Shown: positions 25,252 through 34,277 of the stretch, one piece after another
Layout of the letters: each line of letters opens with the position of its first letter
Position numbering within the stretch: the stretch's first letter is position 1
NCBI RefSeq assembly: GCF_026339995.1
Contig: NZ_JAPEPT010000002.1
Coordinates: 1,121,501-1,185,500 of the forward strand
Direction of reading: 5' to 3'
Origin: Streptomyces sp. NBC_01481
GTDB lineage: Bacteria; Actinomycetota; Actinomycetes; Streptomycetales; Streptomycetaceae
DNA length: 64,000 nt
Made by a program: the position numbers and the translations under genes
Notes under the pieces: model-generated
The model's database searches: none
Seen by the model: only the letters and a program-made list of their open reading frames with translations
What the model was told of the DNA's origin: nothing

Positions 25252-27354
25252 CCCCAACTCCCCCGGCAACCCCGCCGCATGCACCACCCTCAGCCCCGAC
25301 ACCGCCCTCGTCAGCGCCACGTACAGCCGGCGCAGCCCCGTGCGTTCGTCCGGTTCGCCGTCAACGACCGCCGACGGCTCGTCGAGGACCACGTAGTCGT
25401 ACTCCAGGCCCTTCGCCAGCGACGCCGGAACCAGCGTCAGCCGGGACTCCGTCGTCGTCTCCTCGCCCGGCGCGAGATACGCATGGCCCGCCGACGTCAG
25501 GGCCGCGGCCAGCGACGGGACCCGCGCGTCCGCCGCGATCAGGCCGATGGAGCCCTCGTGCCGCAGGGACTCCTCGCACGCCGCCACCACCGCCGCGTCC
25601 AGGTCCCCCACCTCCACCTCGCGGACCGACAGCGAGCCCGGCGACTCACGGACGGATGTGACCTCCGCCAGGCCGGGGGACATGTGCGGGAGCAGCCGGG
25701 ACGCGTACGCGATGACCTCGCGCGGGACGCGGAAGCCCGCCGTCAGTTCCTCCACAGCCGCGTCCGGCTTGCCGAGATGGGTCAGGGCCTCCTGCCAACT
25801 CCCCGTCGCCCACGGGGTCGTGCCCTGCGCCAGGTCGCCGAGGACCGTCGCCGAGCCCGTGGTGCAGCGGCGGCCCACCGCGCGGTACTGCATCGGGGAC
25901 AGGTCCTGCGCCTCGTCGAGTACGACATGGCCGAGCGAGTGCGTGCGCTGCACCAGGTCCGTCGCCTCGTCGATGAGTACCGCGTCCGCCAGGGACCACG
26001 TCGCGGCCCGGACGCTGCGTGCGGGCCTGGTCCACAGGATCGTCTTCTGCTCGTCCGCGGTCAGCACACCGTCCGCGTGTGCCGCGAGGAATTCCGGGTC
26101 GGACAGCAGCCGAAGTACGAGTTTCGCCGGGTCCACCGGCGGCCAGACCGCCTTCACCGCCGCCTTGACCGCGGTGTTGCGCGCCACCGCGTCCTGCACC
26201 CGGTCGTCCGGGGCCTCGCCCGACTGTTCCATGCGGACGAGGACCGCGTGCGCGATGCGCTGCGGAAGGGCCTCGCGGGCCGCGCCGTAGCGGATGTCAC
26301 GGTCCAGCAACTCCCGCACGATCTCTTCGAGTTCGTACGCCGGAATGCGCCACCTGCGCGAGCCGCGTACGACCATCAGCGGCTCCGTCGGCAGCGTGAC
26401 ATGGGAGTGGACGGCCCGCCGCAGCACTTCCGCCATCCGCGCGTCACCCTTGACGACCGCCGCGTCCGCCGGGTCGGTGCCCCGCACTTCCACATGCGCG
26501 ACCAGGTCGTCGACCGTGGCCTGCTTGACCTCCAACTCGCCCAGCGCCGGGAGGACTTGCTCGATGTAGTGCAGGAAGGAACGGTTCGGCCCGATGACCA
26601 GCGTCCCCGTCTTCGCCAGCCGCTCCCGGTGCGCGTACAGCAGATACGCGACCCGGTGCAGCCCCACCGCCGTCTTCCCGGTGCCGGGGCCGCCCTGCAC
26701 ACACACCGTGCCGCCGAGCCCGGACCGTACGATCTCGTCCTGCTCCGGCTGGATGGTGGCGACGATGTCCCGCATCGGGCCCACACGCGGCCTTTCGATC
26801 TCGGCCTGGAGCAGTTTGCTGGTGCGCTGCTGCTCCGCCGGATCGGTCAGATGCTCGTCCTCGTACGCCGTGAGGTCGCCGCCCGTGTACCCGAAGCGCC
26901 GCCGCAGACCGACGTCCTGCGGGTCCTTCCTGGACGCCCGGTAGAACGGCTGCGACACCGGCGCGCGCCAGTCGATCACCATCGGGTCGCCGTCCGCGTC
27001 GTGGACGTGGCGGCGGCCGATGTAGAAGCGTTCGCCCTCCCGTCGCCCACCACCACCCTTGCCCGAGGCGCTCCGCGCCGCCCCTCTTGATGCGCCCTCG
27101 GCCAGCGCCGCGCCGACCATGTGCAGATAGTCGAGGCGGCCGAAGAAGAGCGGGGTGTGGGAGAGGTCGGCGAGCGCCTTGATGCGGTCCTCGATCTGGC
27201 GCTGGAGGACGGCGGCGTTGACCCAGTTCGCGGTGACGTCGCGGATGTCGAGGGCCTGGACGTCCTCGCGCATCGCGCGCAACGCGGAGCGGGACGCGGT
27301 GAGATGGGCTCTCTCGCGGGCGAGGGGGTCGGTGTCGGGTGCGTGCGCGGGCAC
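25249..27354 (-). CDS. HelD/HelR-type SF1 ATPase acting on RNA polymerase
   Basis: A 701-residue UvrD/Rep-like protein. The N-terminal ~100 residues are a helical arm (coiled-coil type, as HelD uses to enter the RNA polymerase channel). Walker A is GGPGTGKTAVGLHRVAYLLY near residue 222, Walker B HVVLDEAQDLSPMQYR near 480 and the C-terminal motif RLYVALTRAVSGLRVV near 680. These features fit HelD/HelR, which pulls stalled polymerase off DNA and can displace rifamycins in Streptomyces. I see no rifamycin-associated element upstream, but an array of 15-base repeats is present. Confidence 0.88.
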   Translation of the reverse strand: MPAHAPDTDPLARERAHLTASRSALRAMREDVQALDIRDVTANWVNAAVLQRQIEDRIKALADLSHTPLFFGRLDYLHMVGAALAEGASRGAARSASGKGGGGRREGERFYIGRRHVHDADGDPMVIDWRAPVSQPFYRASRKDPQDVGLRRRFGYTGGDLTAYEDEHLTDPAEQQRTSKLLQAEIERPRVGPMRDIVATIQPEQDEIVRSGLGGTVCVQGGPGTGKTAVGLHRVAYLLYAHRERLAKTGTLVIGPNRSFLHYIEQVLPALGELEVKQATVDDLVAHVEVRGTDPADAAVVKGDARMAEVLRRAVHSHVTLPTEPLMVVRGSRRWRIPAYELEEIVRELLDRDIRYGAAREALPQRIAHAVLVRMEQSGEAPDDRVQDAVARNTAVKAAVKAVWPPVDPAKLVLRLLSDPEFLAAHADGVLTADEQKTILWTRPARSVRAATWSLADAVLIDEATDLVQRTHSLGHVVLDEAQDLSPMQYRAVGRRCTTGSATVLGDLAQGTTPWATGSWQEALTHLGKPDAAVEELTAGFRVPREVIAYASRLLPHMSPGLAEVTSVRESPGSLSVREVEVGDLDAAVVAACEESLRHEGSIGLIAADARVPSLAAALTSAGHAYLAPGEETTTESRLTLVPASLAKGLEYDYVVLDEPSAVVDGEPDERTGLRRLYVALTRAVSGLRVVHAAGLPGELG

Positions 27355-27715
27355 GGGTTTGCCTCCGGACGGATGCTGCGTGGATCACGGCGTGGTGGAT
27401 CACGGCGTGATTGATCACGGCATGGTGGATCACGACAGGGTTGATCACGGCGTGGTGGATCACGACATGGCGGACCGGCCGGTTTCCGTCCGGGCGGCGG
27501 CGCTCCTGCGAGGGAGGCGGGGAAGACGGGGAGTTTAGTCAGGGCGAGCACCGGGCGCGAATGGTTTTCCCGCCGCCCGGTCCGGCCCCCGCCCGGGTGG
27601 AGGCCGCGCATCCTCCCCGTAGGGGACGGCCTATGCCTGGAGTCGTACACCGGCGACCGCCGGGTTCAGACCGCAGATCGATGCCATACGCCGGCCGGAA
27701 ATCCATCATGGAGTT
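27355..27715. other. Gene-free region between HelD-type gene and small ORF
   Basis: 361 bases holding the six-copy tandem array, then a GC-rich stretch with a possible divergent promoter area. No RNA gene or coding frame with support seen outside the array. Confidence 0.5.
27381..27470. repeat. Tandem array of six 15-base repeats upstream of the HelD-type gene
   Basis: Six consecutive imperfect copies of GTGGATCACGGCGTG, each with the half-palindromic (T/G)GATCACG core. It begins 26 bases upstream of the gene's start and occupies its probable promoter/leader. Confidence 0.8.
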
Positions 27716-27910
27716 ATGAGCACAGCAACCTTCACCCCAGGCGCCCACATCCCCCATCCCAGCCACGGCGCGACCGCCACCGGCTCCACCCACCATTCCC
27801 CGCATCGCCTCGGCAACGCGCTGCGCGTCGTCAAGGTCTACGCCCAGGCCGTCTTCAGCGTCGCCGTCCTCGGCGAGTACGCGGAGGAGGCTGGCGTCCG
27901 CCGCCGCTGA
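27716..27910 (+). CDS. Small conserved-looking protein, unknown
   Basis: A 64-residue protein rich in His, Pro and Thr at its N-terminus, then LGNALRVVKVYAQAVFSVAVLGEYAEEAG, an amphipathic helix. Start ATG 27716 follows TCATGGAGTT. I do not recognise the family. Family A copy A4 starts 22 bases after its stop. Divergent from the HelD-type gene. Confidence 0.6.
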   Translation: MSTATFTPGAHIPHPSHGATATGSTHHSPHRLGNALRVVKVYAQAVFSVAVLGEYAEEAGVRRR

Positions 27911-27931
27911 CCCTGCCGTTGCCGATCCCCC

Positions 27932-28117
27932 CAGGCCCGGTCCGGCCGATCTTGCCGGGCTCGCGTGCCCTGGCACGCACATCTGCCGCGTTGTCGTCAG
28001 TCGCCGACGCTCCGCGTCGGCTCCTTCCTCCGCCTTGCAATCGCACGCACCGCAGTGACATCAGCCGCTCCGCGGCGGGCCGCTCACTGATCCGGCCTGA
28101 TCGACCGGACAGGACCT
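27932..28117. repeat. Family A MITE-like repeat, copy A4
   Basis: 186 bases. Ends AGGCCCGGTCCGGCCGATC and GATCGACCGGACAGGACCT are inverted repeats related to copy A5. The interior keeps GCACGCACATCTGCCGCG, GTTGTCGTCAGTCGCCGACG and CCTTGCAATCGCACGCACCG from the family, plus GTCGCCGACGCTCCGCGTCGG hairpin material. Confidence 0.78.
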
Positions 28118-28131
28118 TGTAGGGTCGCGCC

Positions 28132-28347
28132 GTGAAGTTCCGGAACGTGACCCCGCGTTTACTCTCCGCAGCCACTCTCGCGCTCTTCCGGTTCGCCAGA
28201 CGCTCTGCGCGGCCGCCGCTGGTGCTCATCACCCTCGCCGCCGGCCTCTGGCTCGAACCGGCACTCCACACGTATCTGCTCGTCCCCTGCCTGCTGATCA
28301 CCGTCCGGGCACGGGCACCGCTGCGGACGGTGCGCCCGGCAGTCCTG
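28132..28347 (+). pseudogene. Possible small membrane protein frame lacking its own stop
   Basis: GTG 28132 (AGGG 9-12 bases upstream) opens a frame with a convincing helix pair, PPLVLITLAAGLWLEPALHT and YLLVPCLLITV, flanked by Arg-rich loops, and GC3-rich codons. It then runs without a stop into the antisense of the XPB gene. It could be a gene truncated at its 3' end or chance. Coordinates stop where the antisense overlap begins. Confidence 0.3.
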
Positions 28348-29985
28348 CTAGCCCAGCAGTTCGTCCGCGTCCACGATCCGGTACGCGTACCCCTGTTCCG
28401 CCAGGAAGCGCTGGCGGTGCGCCGCGAAGTCCTGGTCGATCGTGTCCCGGGCGACCACCGAGTAGAAGTGGGCCTGGTGCCCGTCCGCCTTGGGGCGGAG
28501 GACCCGGCCGAGCCTCTGGGCCTCCTCCTGGCGGGAGCCGAAGGTGCCGGACACCTGGATGGCGACGGTCGCCTCCGGCAGGTCGATGGAGAAGTTCGCG
28601 ACCTTGGAGACGACCAGCACGGAGATCTCGCCCTGCCGGAACGCCTCGAAGAGCTTCTCGCGCTGCGCGTTGGACGTCTCGCCCTTGATGACCGGCGCGT
28701 TCAGATGCTCGCCCAGCTCGTCGAGCTGGTCGATGTACTGGCCGATGACCAGGATCTGCTGGCCCGCGAAGCGCTGGACCAGCGCCTCCGTCACCTTCCG
28801 CTTGGTCGCGGTGGTGGCGCAGAAGCGGTACTTCTCCTCCGTCTCGGCCGTGGCGTACGCGAGCCGCTCGGCGTCGGTGAGGTTGACCCGGACCTCCACA
28901 CAGTCCGCGGGCGCGATGTAGCCCTGCGCCTCGATCTCCTTCCACGGCGCGTCGAAACGCTTCGGCCCGATCAGCGAGAAGACGTCCGACTCGCGCCCGT
29001 CCTCCCGTACGAGCGTGGCGGTCAGACCGAGCCTCCGCCGGGCCTGGAGGTCCGCCGTGAACTTGAACACCGGGGCGGGCAGCAGATGCACCTCGTCGTA
29101 GAGGATCAGCCCCCAGTCGCGGGAGTCGAAGAGCTCCAGGTGGGGATAGATCCCCTTCCGCTTCGTCGTCAGCACCTGATAGGTCGCGATGGTGACGGGG
29201 CGGATCTCCTTCTTCGTACCGCTGTACTCACCGATCTCGTCCTCGGTCAGTGACGTGCGCTTCACCAGCTCGTGCTTCCACTGCCGGGCGGAGACGGTGT
29301 TGGTGACCAGGATCAGGGTGGTTGCCTTGGCCTGCGCCATCGCACCGGCGCCGACGAGCGTCTTGCCCGCGCCGCAGGGCAGCACGACCACGCCCGAACC
29401 GCCGTGCCAGAAGCCCTCGACGGCCTGCTTCTGGTACGGGCGCAGCGCCCAGCCGGTCTCGTCCAGCTCGATGGCGTGCGCCTCGCCGTCGACGTAACCG
29501 GCGAGGTCCTCGGCGGGCCAGCCCAGCTTCAGCAGCGTCTGCTTGATCTGCCCGCGCTCGGAGGGGTGCACGACCACGGTGTCCGGGTCGATCCGGTTCC
29601 CGACCAGCGGCTGGACCTTCTTGGACCGGAGGATCTCCTCCAGGACGGGCCGGTCGGTGGAGGTCAGCACGAGTCCGTGGGTGGGGTGCTTGGAGAGGGT
29701 GAGCCGGCCGTAGCGGGCCATCGTCTCGGCGACATCCACGAGGAGGGCGTGCGGGACGGGGTAGCGGGAGTACGCCACGAGCGCGTCGACGACCTGCTCG
29801 GCGTCGTGCCCGGCGGCCCGGGCGTTCCACAGGCCGAGCGGGGTGACCCGGTAGGTGTGGATGTGCTCGGGGGCGCGCTCCAGCTCCGCGAAGGGCGCGA
29901 TGGCGCGACGGCAGTCGCCCGCCAGCTCGTGGTCGACTTCGAGGAGGAGGGTCTTGTCGCTTTGGACGATGAGGGGTCCGTTCAC
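28348..29985 (-). CDS. DNA repair helicase XPB
   Basis: A 545-residue SF2 helicase of the bacterial XPB/Ssl2 type. An N-terminal damage-recognition-like region (~1-190) is followed by Walker A LPCGAGKTLVGAGAM, DEVH box LILYDEVHLLPAP, TGLTATLVREDG-type motif III (LGLTATLVRED) and motif VI SRQEEAQRLGRVLRP. It is expected to unwind DNA 3' to 5' in repair. GTG 29985 has AAAGGG eight bases upstream; an ATG 51 bases further lacks support. An XPB_N/WYL protein gene lies nearby on the same strand. Confidence 0.93.
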   Translation of the reverse strand: MNGPLIVQSDKTLLLEVDHELAGDCRRAIAPFAELERAPEHIHTYRVTPLGLWNARAAGHDAEQVVDALVAYSRYPVPHALLVDVAETMARYGRLTLSKHPTHGLVLTSTDRPVLEEILRSKKVQPLVGNRIDPDTVVVHPSERGQIKQTLLKLGWPAEDLAGYVDGEAHAIELDETGWALRPYQKQAVEGFWHGGSGVVVLPCGAGKTLVGAGAMAQAKATTLILVTNTVSARQWKHELVKRTSLTEDEIGEYSGTKKEIRPVTIATYQVLTTKRKGIYPHLELFDSRDWGLILYDEVHLLPAPVFKFTADLQARRRLGLTATLVREDGRESDVFSLIGPKRFDAPWKEIEAQGYIAPADCVEVRVNLTDAERLAYATAETEEKYRFCATTATKRKVTEALVQRFAGQQILVIGQYIDQLDELGEHLNAPVIKGETSNAQREKLFEAFRQGEISVLVVSKVANFSIDLPEATVAIQVSGTFGSRQEEAQRLGRVLRPKADGHQAHFYSVVARDTIDQDFAAHRQRFLAEQGYAYRIVDADELLG

Positions 29986-30147
29986 ACCTGCGCCCTTTCG
30001 GTGAGGCCAAACCTCCAGTGTGCCGTACGCGGCCACGGGCGCGCCTCAGGTCCTTGGCCGGTCGATCCGCGGCCTGAGTACCGGGACCGGAGTGGATGAG
30101 TAGGCGCACGCTGCAGGGGAAGTGGGGCGGGGCGGTTGGCTGAGGGC

Positions 30148-30528
30148 ATGGAAATCCAGCCGAATCCGTACGTACCCCAGGCCGCCGGGGGCCTTGTCCC
30201 CTCCCCGTCGTACGCGCCGGCGGTCGTCCGCGACGCGTACTGGTGGGTGGCACCGGCGCTCTGCACGCCGCTCGCGCTGCTGATGGCGTACGTCGACATC
30301 CTTTCGTCCGGCATACCGCTCGACCACGGTCTGACGCTCGGCTACCTCGTACCGCTCGCCATGGTGGCGGCCAGTTGGCTGCCGGAGCACACCATGAGGC
30401 GGCGTCCGACGCGGATCACGCTGGGGCTGCTGGCCTGCTGCCTCGCGTTCTTCTACTCGAAGCTCCTGATGCTGGTGGCGATCGTCGTGTTCCTCGTGAT
30501 GCTGCTCACCGGCAATGTGAGCGTCTGA
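30148..30528 (+). CDS. Small integral membrane protein, unknown
   Basis: A 126-residue protein with three to four helices (WWVAPALCTPLALLMAYVDI, LTLGYLVPLAMVAASWL, ITLGLLACCLAFFY, LLMLVAIVVFLVMLLTG) and a Pro-rich N-terminus (NPYVPQAAGGLVPSPSY). No family recognised. ATG 30148 preferred over TTG 30136. It sits between the XPB and XPB_N/WYL genes on the other strand. Confidence 0.75.
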   Translation: MEIQPNPYVPQAAGGLVPSPSYAPAVVRDAYWWVAPALCTPLALLMAYVDILSSGIPLDHGLTLGYLVPLAMVAASWLPEHTMRRRPTRITLGLLACCLAFFYSKLLMLVAIVVFLVMLLTGNVSV

Positions 30529-30549
30529 CGCCCGCCACCGCGGGGCCCG

Positions 30550-33108
30550 TCAGGCGGAGTCGTCCGCGAGTTCGGCGACTCCCGTGATGCGGTGCAGGGG
30601 GTACGTGCGGACCTCGTCCGCCGTGTGGTCGTACGCCGTGACGAAGCCGCCCTCGACCCGCACCGGCGCGATGACGCGCTGGCTTGCCGCGCCGTCCGCG
30701 TTGACGTAGCCGATCCAGACCGCCGCGCCCGTCATCGCCGCCGCCTGGACAGTGGCCAGGGTCTCGGCGGAGGTGGTGCGCGGCAGCTCGCCGTTCTTCG
30801 CGGGTTCCGGGGCAGGTTTGCGCTCCACCGTGGCCGCGAGGTCGCCCGCGCGGATCGCCTTCACTGCCGCGCCGAGGAGCGTGGCGTCGGGCAGGGGCGG
30901 GCCGTCCGGGACGGGGGCGGGCGGGGTGCGTGGCGGGGTGCGGCGGGCGTGGGCGCGGGTGATCAGGACGTCGCCCTCGGCGGACTCGGCGGCGGGCGCG
31001 TACCCCATCGTCCGCAGGCCGTCGAGCAGCGTCGCCGGGTCGGCCTGGGCGGCCAGAACGGTGGGGGCGAGGCGGCGCAGCCGCAGGCCCTGGGACCGCT
31101 TGTCGGCGAGGATTTCGCCGAGCAGTGCGTCGTCGTCGCAGCGTACGTAGGCGGATGCGGCGCCGATCCGCAGATGGCCGTGGCGGCGGGCGACGTCGTC
31201 GATGAGGTAGCTGAGCGGCTGCGGCACGGGCGTACGGGAGTGTGTGGCCAGGAAGGTGTGCAGGTCGGACGCGGACCGCCCGGCGTCCAGCGCGCGGCGC
31301 ACGGAGCCCGGGGTGAAGCGGTAGACGGTCGCCCCGCCTTTGGACTCGACGTCGGCGAGTACGGAGAGGGTCTCGGCGAGCGGTCGCTGAAGGGGGCCGG
31401 GCGCGACGGCGGTGAGGTCGGCCTGGAGGAGTACGTGGTCGAGCGGCTCGGGCAGGAGCGGCGCGAGTGCGGCTGTGGCGTCGGCGGCGAGCTCTTCGGC
31501 CCGGGCGTGCCTGATGGCCCCCGTCCCGTCCGTTCCGGCGGCCGGGGCGGTGTCGTGGCCGAGCAGGGCCCGGCCGTGTGCCGACAGTGCGCCGCGTCCC
31601 GTGATGCCCAGGACTTCCGCCTCCCGCAGTGTCCAGGCCGCGATGCGAGAGCGCAGATCGGTGGGGCCCACGGCCGCGTTGCGTGCCGCGTTGGTGTCCG
31701 GGTCCGCTGTCCCGCTGCCGCGCAGCGGGCGTTCCCAGCGCAGGCGGGCGAGGACGGACTCCGGGTCGGGCGCGGTGCCCGCCGGGAGGGTGGCGAGCAG
31801 GTCGAGGACCCGGCGGCGGACCTCGGCCGCGGCGGAGCGGTCGAGCTCGGGGCCGAGGGCCGAGAGGGCGCGGCCTTTGCTGTCCTGGCCGCCGATCAGG
31901 CCCGCCGTGCGGGTCGCGGTGAGCCAGGCCGCGGCGAGCCGTGCCCAGCGCTCGGCCGCGGGGAGGGTGAGCCAGTCGTCGTACGCGGGCGTCGGCGCGT
32001 ACCGTTCGTCCGCCGCGCCGTCCGAGGCCAACAGCCCTGCTGCATAGGTGAGTTCCAGCCAGAACCCGGCCATCTGCTCGTTCGTGTCCAGTGCGGCGGC
32101 GGTGCGCTTGAGGTCACGTACGGAAAGGCCGCCGGACCGCAGCACCGCCGGCCCGCCCTCGTGCCAGTCCTTCAGCAGGTCCTCGACGGTGGAGAGCGCG
32201 GTGAACGCCTGGCCCGCCGCCGTACTGTCCACAACCTGTGGACGGCCCTGGGTGATCGATGTCGTCGCGGCGGGTCTGACCTCCGGCGGCAGCGGCTCGA
32301 CCGTTCGGTGCGCGCGGCCGCCCCGCAGATGCAGTGCCGCCTCGCGCGGCAGCACGACCGTGCGCGGTGACGCGGGCAGCAGCAGTCCACGGTCGCGCAG
32401 CCACCGCACGGGCGGGGTCGGGCTGGCCGTCACCTCCCCGTACGGGGGACCCCAGACCAGCCGGTCCAGGACCGTCAGCGCCTCGGGCGGTGCGGTGTCG
32501 AGGAGCGCGGCCATCCGCGTCCGGTCGGTGAACAGCGAGACGAGCGCGGCGACCGCGGAGACCGGGTCGTGCGTGGTCGGCAGCCCGGCGGTGGCGAGGA
32601 TTTCCTGGAGCCGCGTCGGCGACATCCCGGCGGTGGCCTCGGCGACGGTCGGGCCGAGGCCGGTCGGCGAGGGCCGGGTGGGGGAGGGGGCGAGGAGCTC
32701 GCGCGCGGTGCGCACCAGCCGTAGCCGGTCCTCACCGCCCCAGATGATCGCCTGCCTCCGCAGCACATCCACGGCGTGCGGCAGGGCCGCTTCGACGGCC
32801 GGATCGCCCTCGTCGCCGGTGAGCAGGCCGCGCAGGGTCTCGTACGGTGCGGGGTCGGGGGCCACGGCCAGTGCCTCGGCACTCTGCAGCGTGAAGCGGT
32901 CGAGCCGCTCCAGCGCCCGTACGACGGAGGCGCGTGTACCGGCCCGTGTCGCGAGCTGCGTCAGGTCGCCCGGCACGGGGGTCAGCAGATCGGGGCGGGC
33001 GCGCAGCAGTGCGGCCAGCTCCTCGTCGGCGCGGGTGCGCAGGGCCTCGGCCAGTGTGCGCGGACCGCCGCGGCCGGCCGTACTGCTTCCTTCGGGCATG
33101 GTCCCCAT
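30550..33108 (-). CDS. Helicase-associated XPB_N-type protein with C-terminal WYL-like domain
   Basis: About 852 residues. The middle (LVLL-type ALLPEPLDHVLLQADLTAVA, SVLADVESKGGATVYRFT, PQPLSYLIDDVARRHGHLRIG) is the helicase C-terminal/XPB N-terminal-like module found in actinobacterial helicase-associated proteins. The last ~60 residues (VWIGYVNADGAASQRVIAPV, YDHTADEVRTYPLHRI) look like a WYL ligand-sensing domain. No Walker motifs. It may partner the XPB helicase two genes away; this is inference. Start ATG 33108 or 33099. Confidence 0.78.
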   Translation of the reverse strand: MGTMPEGSSTAGRGGPRTLAEALRTRADEELAALLRARPDLLTPVPGDLTQLATRAGTRASVVRALERLDRFTLQSAEALAVAPDPAPYETLRGLLTGDEGDPAVEAALPHAVDVLRRQAIIWGGEDRLRLVRTARELLAPSPTRPSPTGLGPTVAEATAGMSPTRLQEILATAGLPTTHDPVSAVAALVSLFTDRTRMAALLDTAPPEALTVLDRLVWGPPYGEVTASPTPPVRWLRDRGLLLPASPRTVVLPREAALHLRGGRAHRTVEPLPPEVRPAATTSITQGRPQVVDSTAAGQAFTALSTVEDLLKDWHEGGPAVLRSGGLSVRDLKRTAAALDTNEQMAGFWLELTYAAGLLASDGAADERYAPTPAYDDWLTLPAAERWARLAAAWLTATRTAGLIGGQDSKGRALSALGPELDRSAAAEVRRRVLDLLATLPAGTAPDPESVLARLRWERPLRGSGTADPDTNAARNAAVGPTDLRSRIAAWTLREAEVLGITGRGALSAHGRALLGHDTAPAAGTDGTGAIRHARAEELAADATAALAPLLPEPLDHVLLQADLTAVAPGPLQRPLAETLSVLADVESKGGATVYRFTPGSVRRALDAGRSASDLHTFLATHSRTPVPQPLSYLIDDVARRHGHLRIGAASAYVRCDDDALLGEILADKRSQGLRLRRLAPTVLAAQADPATLLDGLRTMGYAPAAESAEGDVLITRAHARRTPPRTPPAPVPDGPPLPDATLLGAAVKAIRAGDLAATVERKPAPEPAKNGELPRTTSAETLATVQAAAMTGAAVWIGYVNADGAASQRVIAPVRVEGGFVTAYDHTADEVRTYPLHRITGVAELADDSA

Positions 33109-33201
33109 CCGCACCACGTTAGTCCCTGGAGCGCTACCGTCGGGGACAGGGCGGGCCCGGGACGACAGGGCGGCCGGGCAGGGAACGTCAGGGGAACGCC
33201 G

Positions 33202-34215
33202 GTGGGGATCGAGAGCGATCAGCTCGTCTACGACTATCTGAGCCGTGTCGGGGACCTGGCTCAGCAACAGCAACTGCCGTCCGGCACCCGCATGCGGCTG
33301 GTGTCGACGCTGCGCAACGAGATCGACCGGCAGCGGGCGAGGTTCGGTTCCGACACCCCCGCGTCGGTACGGCGCATTCTGGGGCGGCTCGGTACGCCGG
33401 ACGAGGTCGTGGCGGCGGCGTTCGAGGAGAGCGGCGCCGCCGCGCAGCGGCCCGCGCCCGGAGCCGCGTCCCCGGCCGCCGTGCCCGAGCAGCGCGCCCG
33501 GCGCCGTATCCCGCGGCCGCGCAGAGCGGCTCCGGAACAGCCGGAGGTTCCCCGGATGTCGGCCGGCGCCTCGCCGCCGCATCTGGCGGGGATGGACGAG
33601 CTCGGCCCCTCGGGCAGTGAGCCCGACTGGTGGCGGGTCGAGCCCGGGCCGTTCGGCGCGGGCGAGAGCGTCGCGGGCTTCGTCGGCGGCGTGGAGGTCC
33701 CCGAAATACTGAAACCCCCGCCGTCCAAGGAGGACTTGGAGGCGCAGGCGGCCGCCGAGGACGCGGCGGAGCCGGAGGAGGAGTACGAGGACGAGGAGGC
33801 GGCGGAGGCCGGGACCGGGCGCCGCCGGTGGCTCCCGCGGCTTCGCCGCCGTACGGAAGAGGCAGGACAACCGCCCACGTTCGCCAACCCGTTCCTCCTG
33901 ATCGCCGCCGCTCTGCTGCTCGGGGGCGCCCTCCTCGGCTCCTTCCTCGCCCTCGGCCTCGGCTGGCTTCTCGCCTACGCCTCGCGCCGGCTGTCCCGCG
34001 CCGAGGCGAAGTGGGCGGTCGTGGGCCTGCCCGGGGCGGTCGTGGCGGGCGGCCTCGTCTGGCTGTGGGGCCGGGTCGACGGGCGCTGGGGCGAGCCGAT
34101 CCCGCAGGACGGGATGCGTGATGCGCTGGCCGGGACCTGGCCCTGGGTGGTGAAGGGGGCGGCGGTCGCCTCCGCGCTCTACCTGGTGTGGCGGGCGCGG
34201 CGTAAGACGGGCTGA
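33202..34215 (+). CDS. Membrane protein with N-terminal HAAS-like helical domain
   Basis: A 337-residue protein. The first ~75 residues (VYDYLSRVGDLAQQQQLPSG, LVSTLRNEIDRQRARFG, VRRILGRLGTPDEVVAAAFE) resemble the HAAS/DUF1700 cytoplasmic helical domain. A long acidic, Pro-rich linker follows, then three or four membrane helices (FLLIAAALLLGGALLGSFLA, WAVVGLPGAVVAGGLVWLWG). GTG 33202 has AGGGGAA upstream. Function unknown. Confidence 0.8.
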   Translation: MGIESDQLVYDYLSRVGDLAQQQQLPSGTRMRLVSTLRNEIDRQRARFGSDTPASVRRILGRLGTPDEVVAAAFEESGAAAQRPAPGAASPAAVPEQRARRRIPRPRRAAPEQPEVPRMSAGASPPHLAGMDELGPSGSEPDWWRVEPGPFGAGESVAGFVGGVEVPEILKPPPSKEDLEAQAAAEDAAEPEEEYEDEEAAEAGTGRRRWLPRLRRRTEEAGQPPTFANPFLLIAAALLLGGALLGSFLALGLGWLLAYASRRLSRAEAKWAVVGLPGAVVAGGLVWLWGRVDGRWGEPIPQDGMRDALAGTWPWVVKGAAVASALYLVWRARRKTG

Positions 34216-34277
34216 GGGCGTCCTAGGTCCTGAGCACCGCGGCCGGGCGCCGCGGCCCGCTGGGCACAATGGCCCCT

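Noticed and set aside
27381..27470. CRISPR array
   Set aside because: Units are 15 bases and contiguous with no spacers; no cas genes nearby. It is a simple tandem repeat.
30592..32370. 592-residue plus-strand frame
   Set aside because: Antisense of the XPB_N/WYL gene, Gly/Arg/Val-rich with no recognisable domain.
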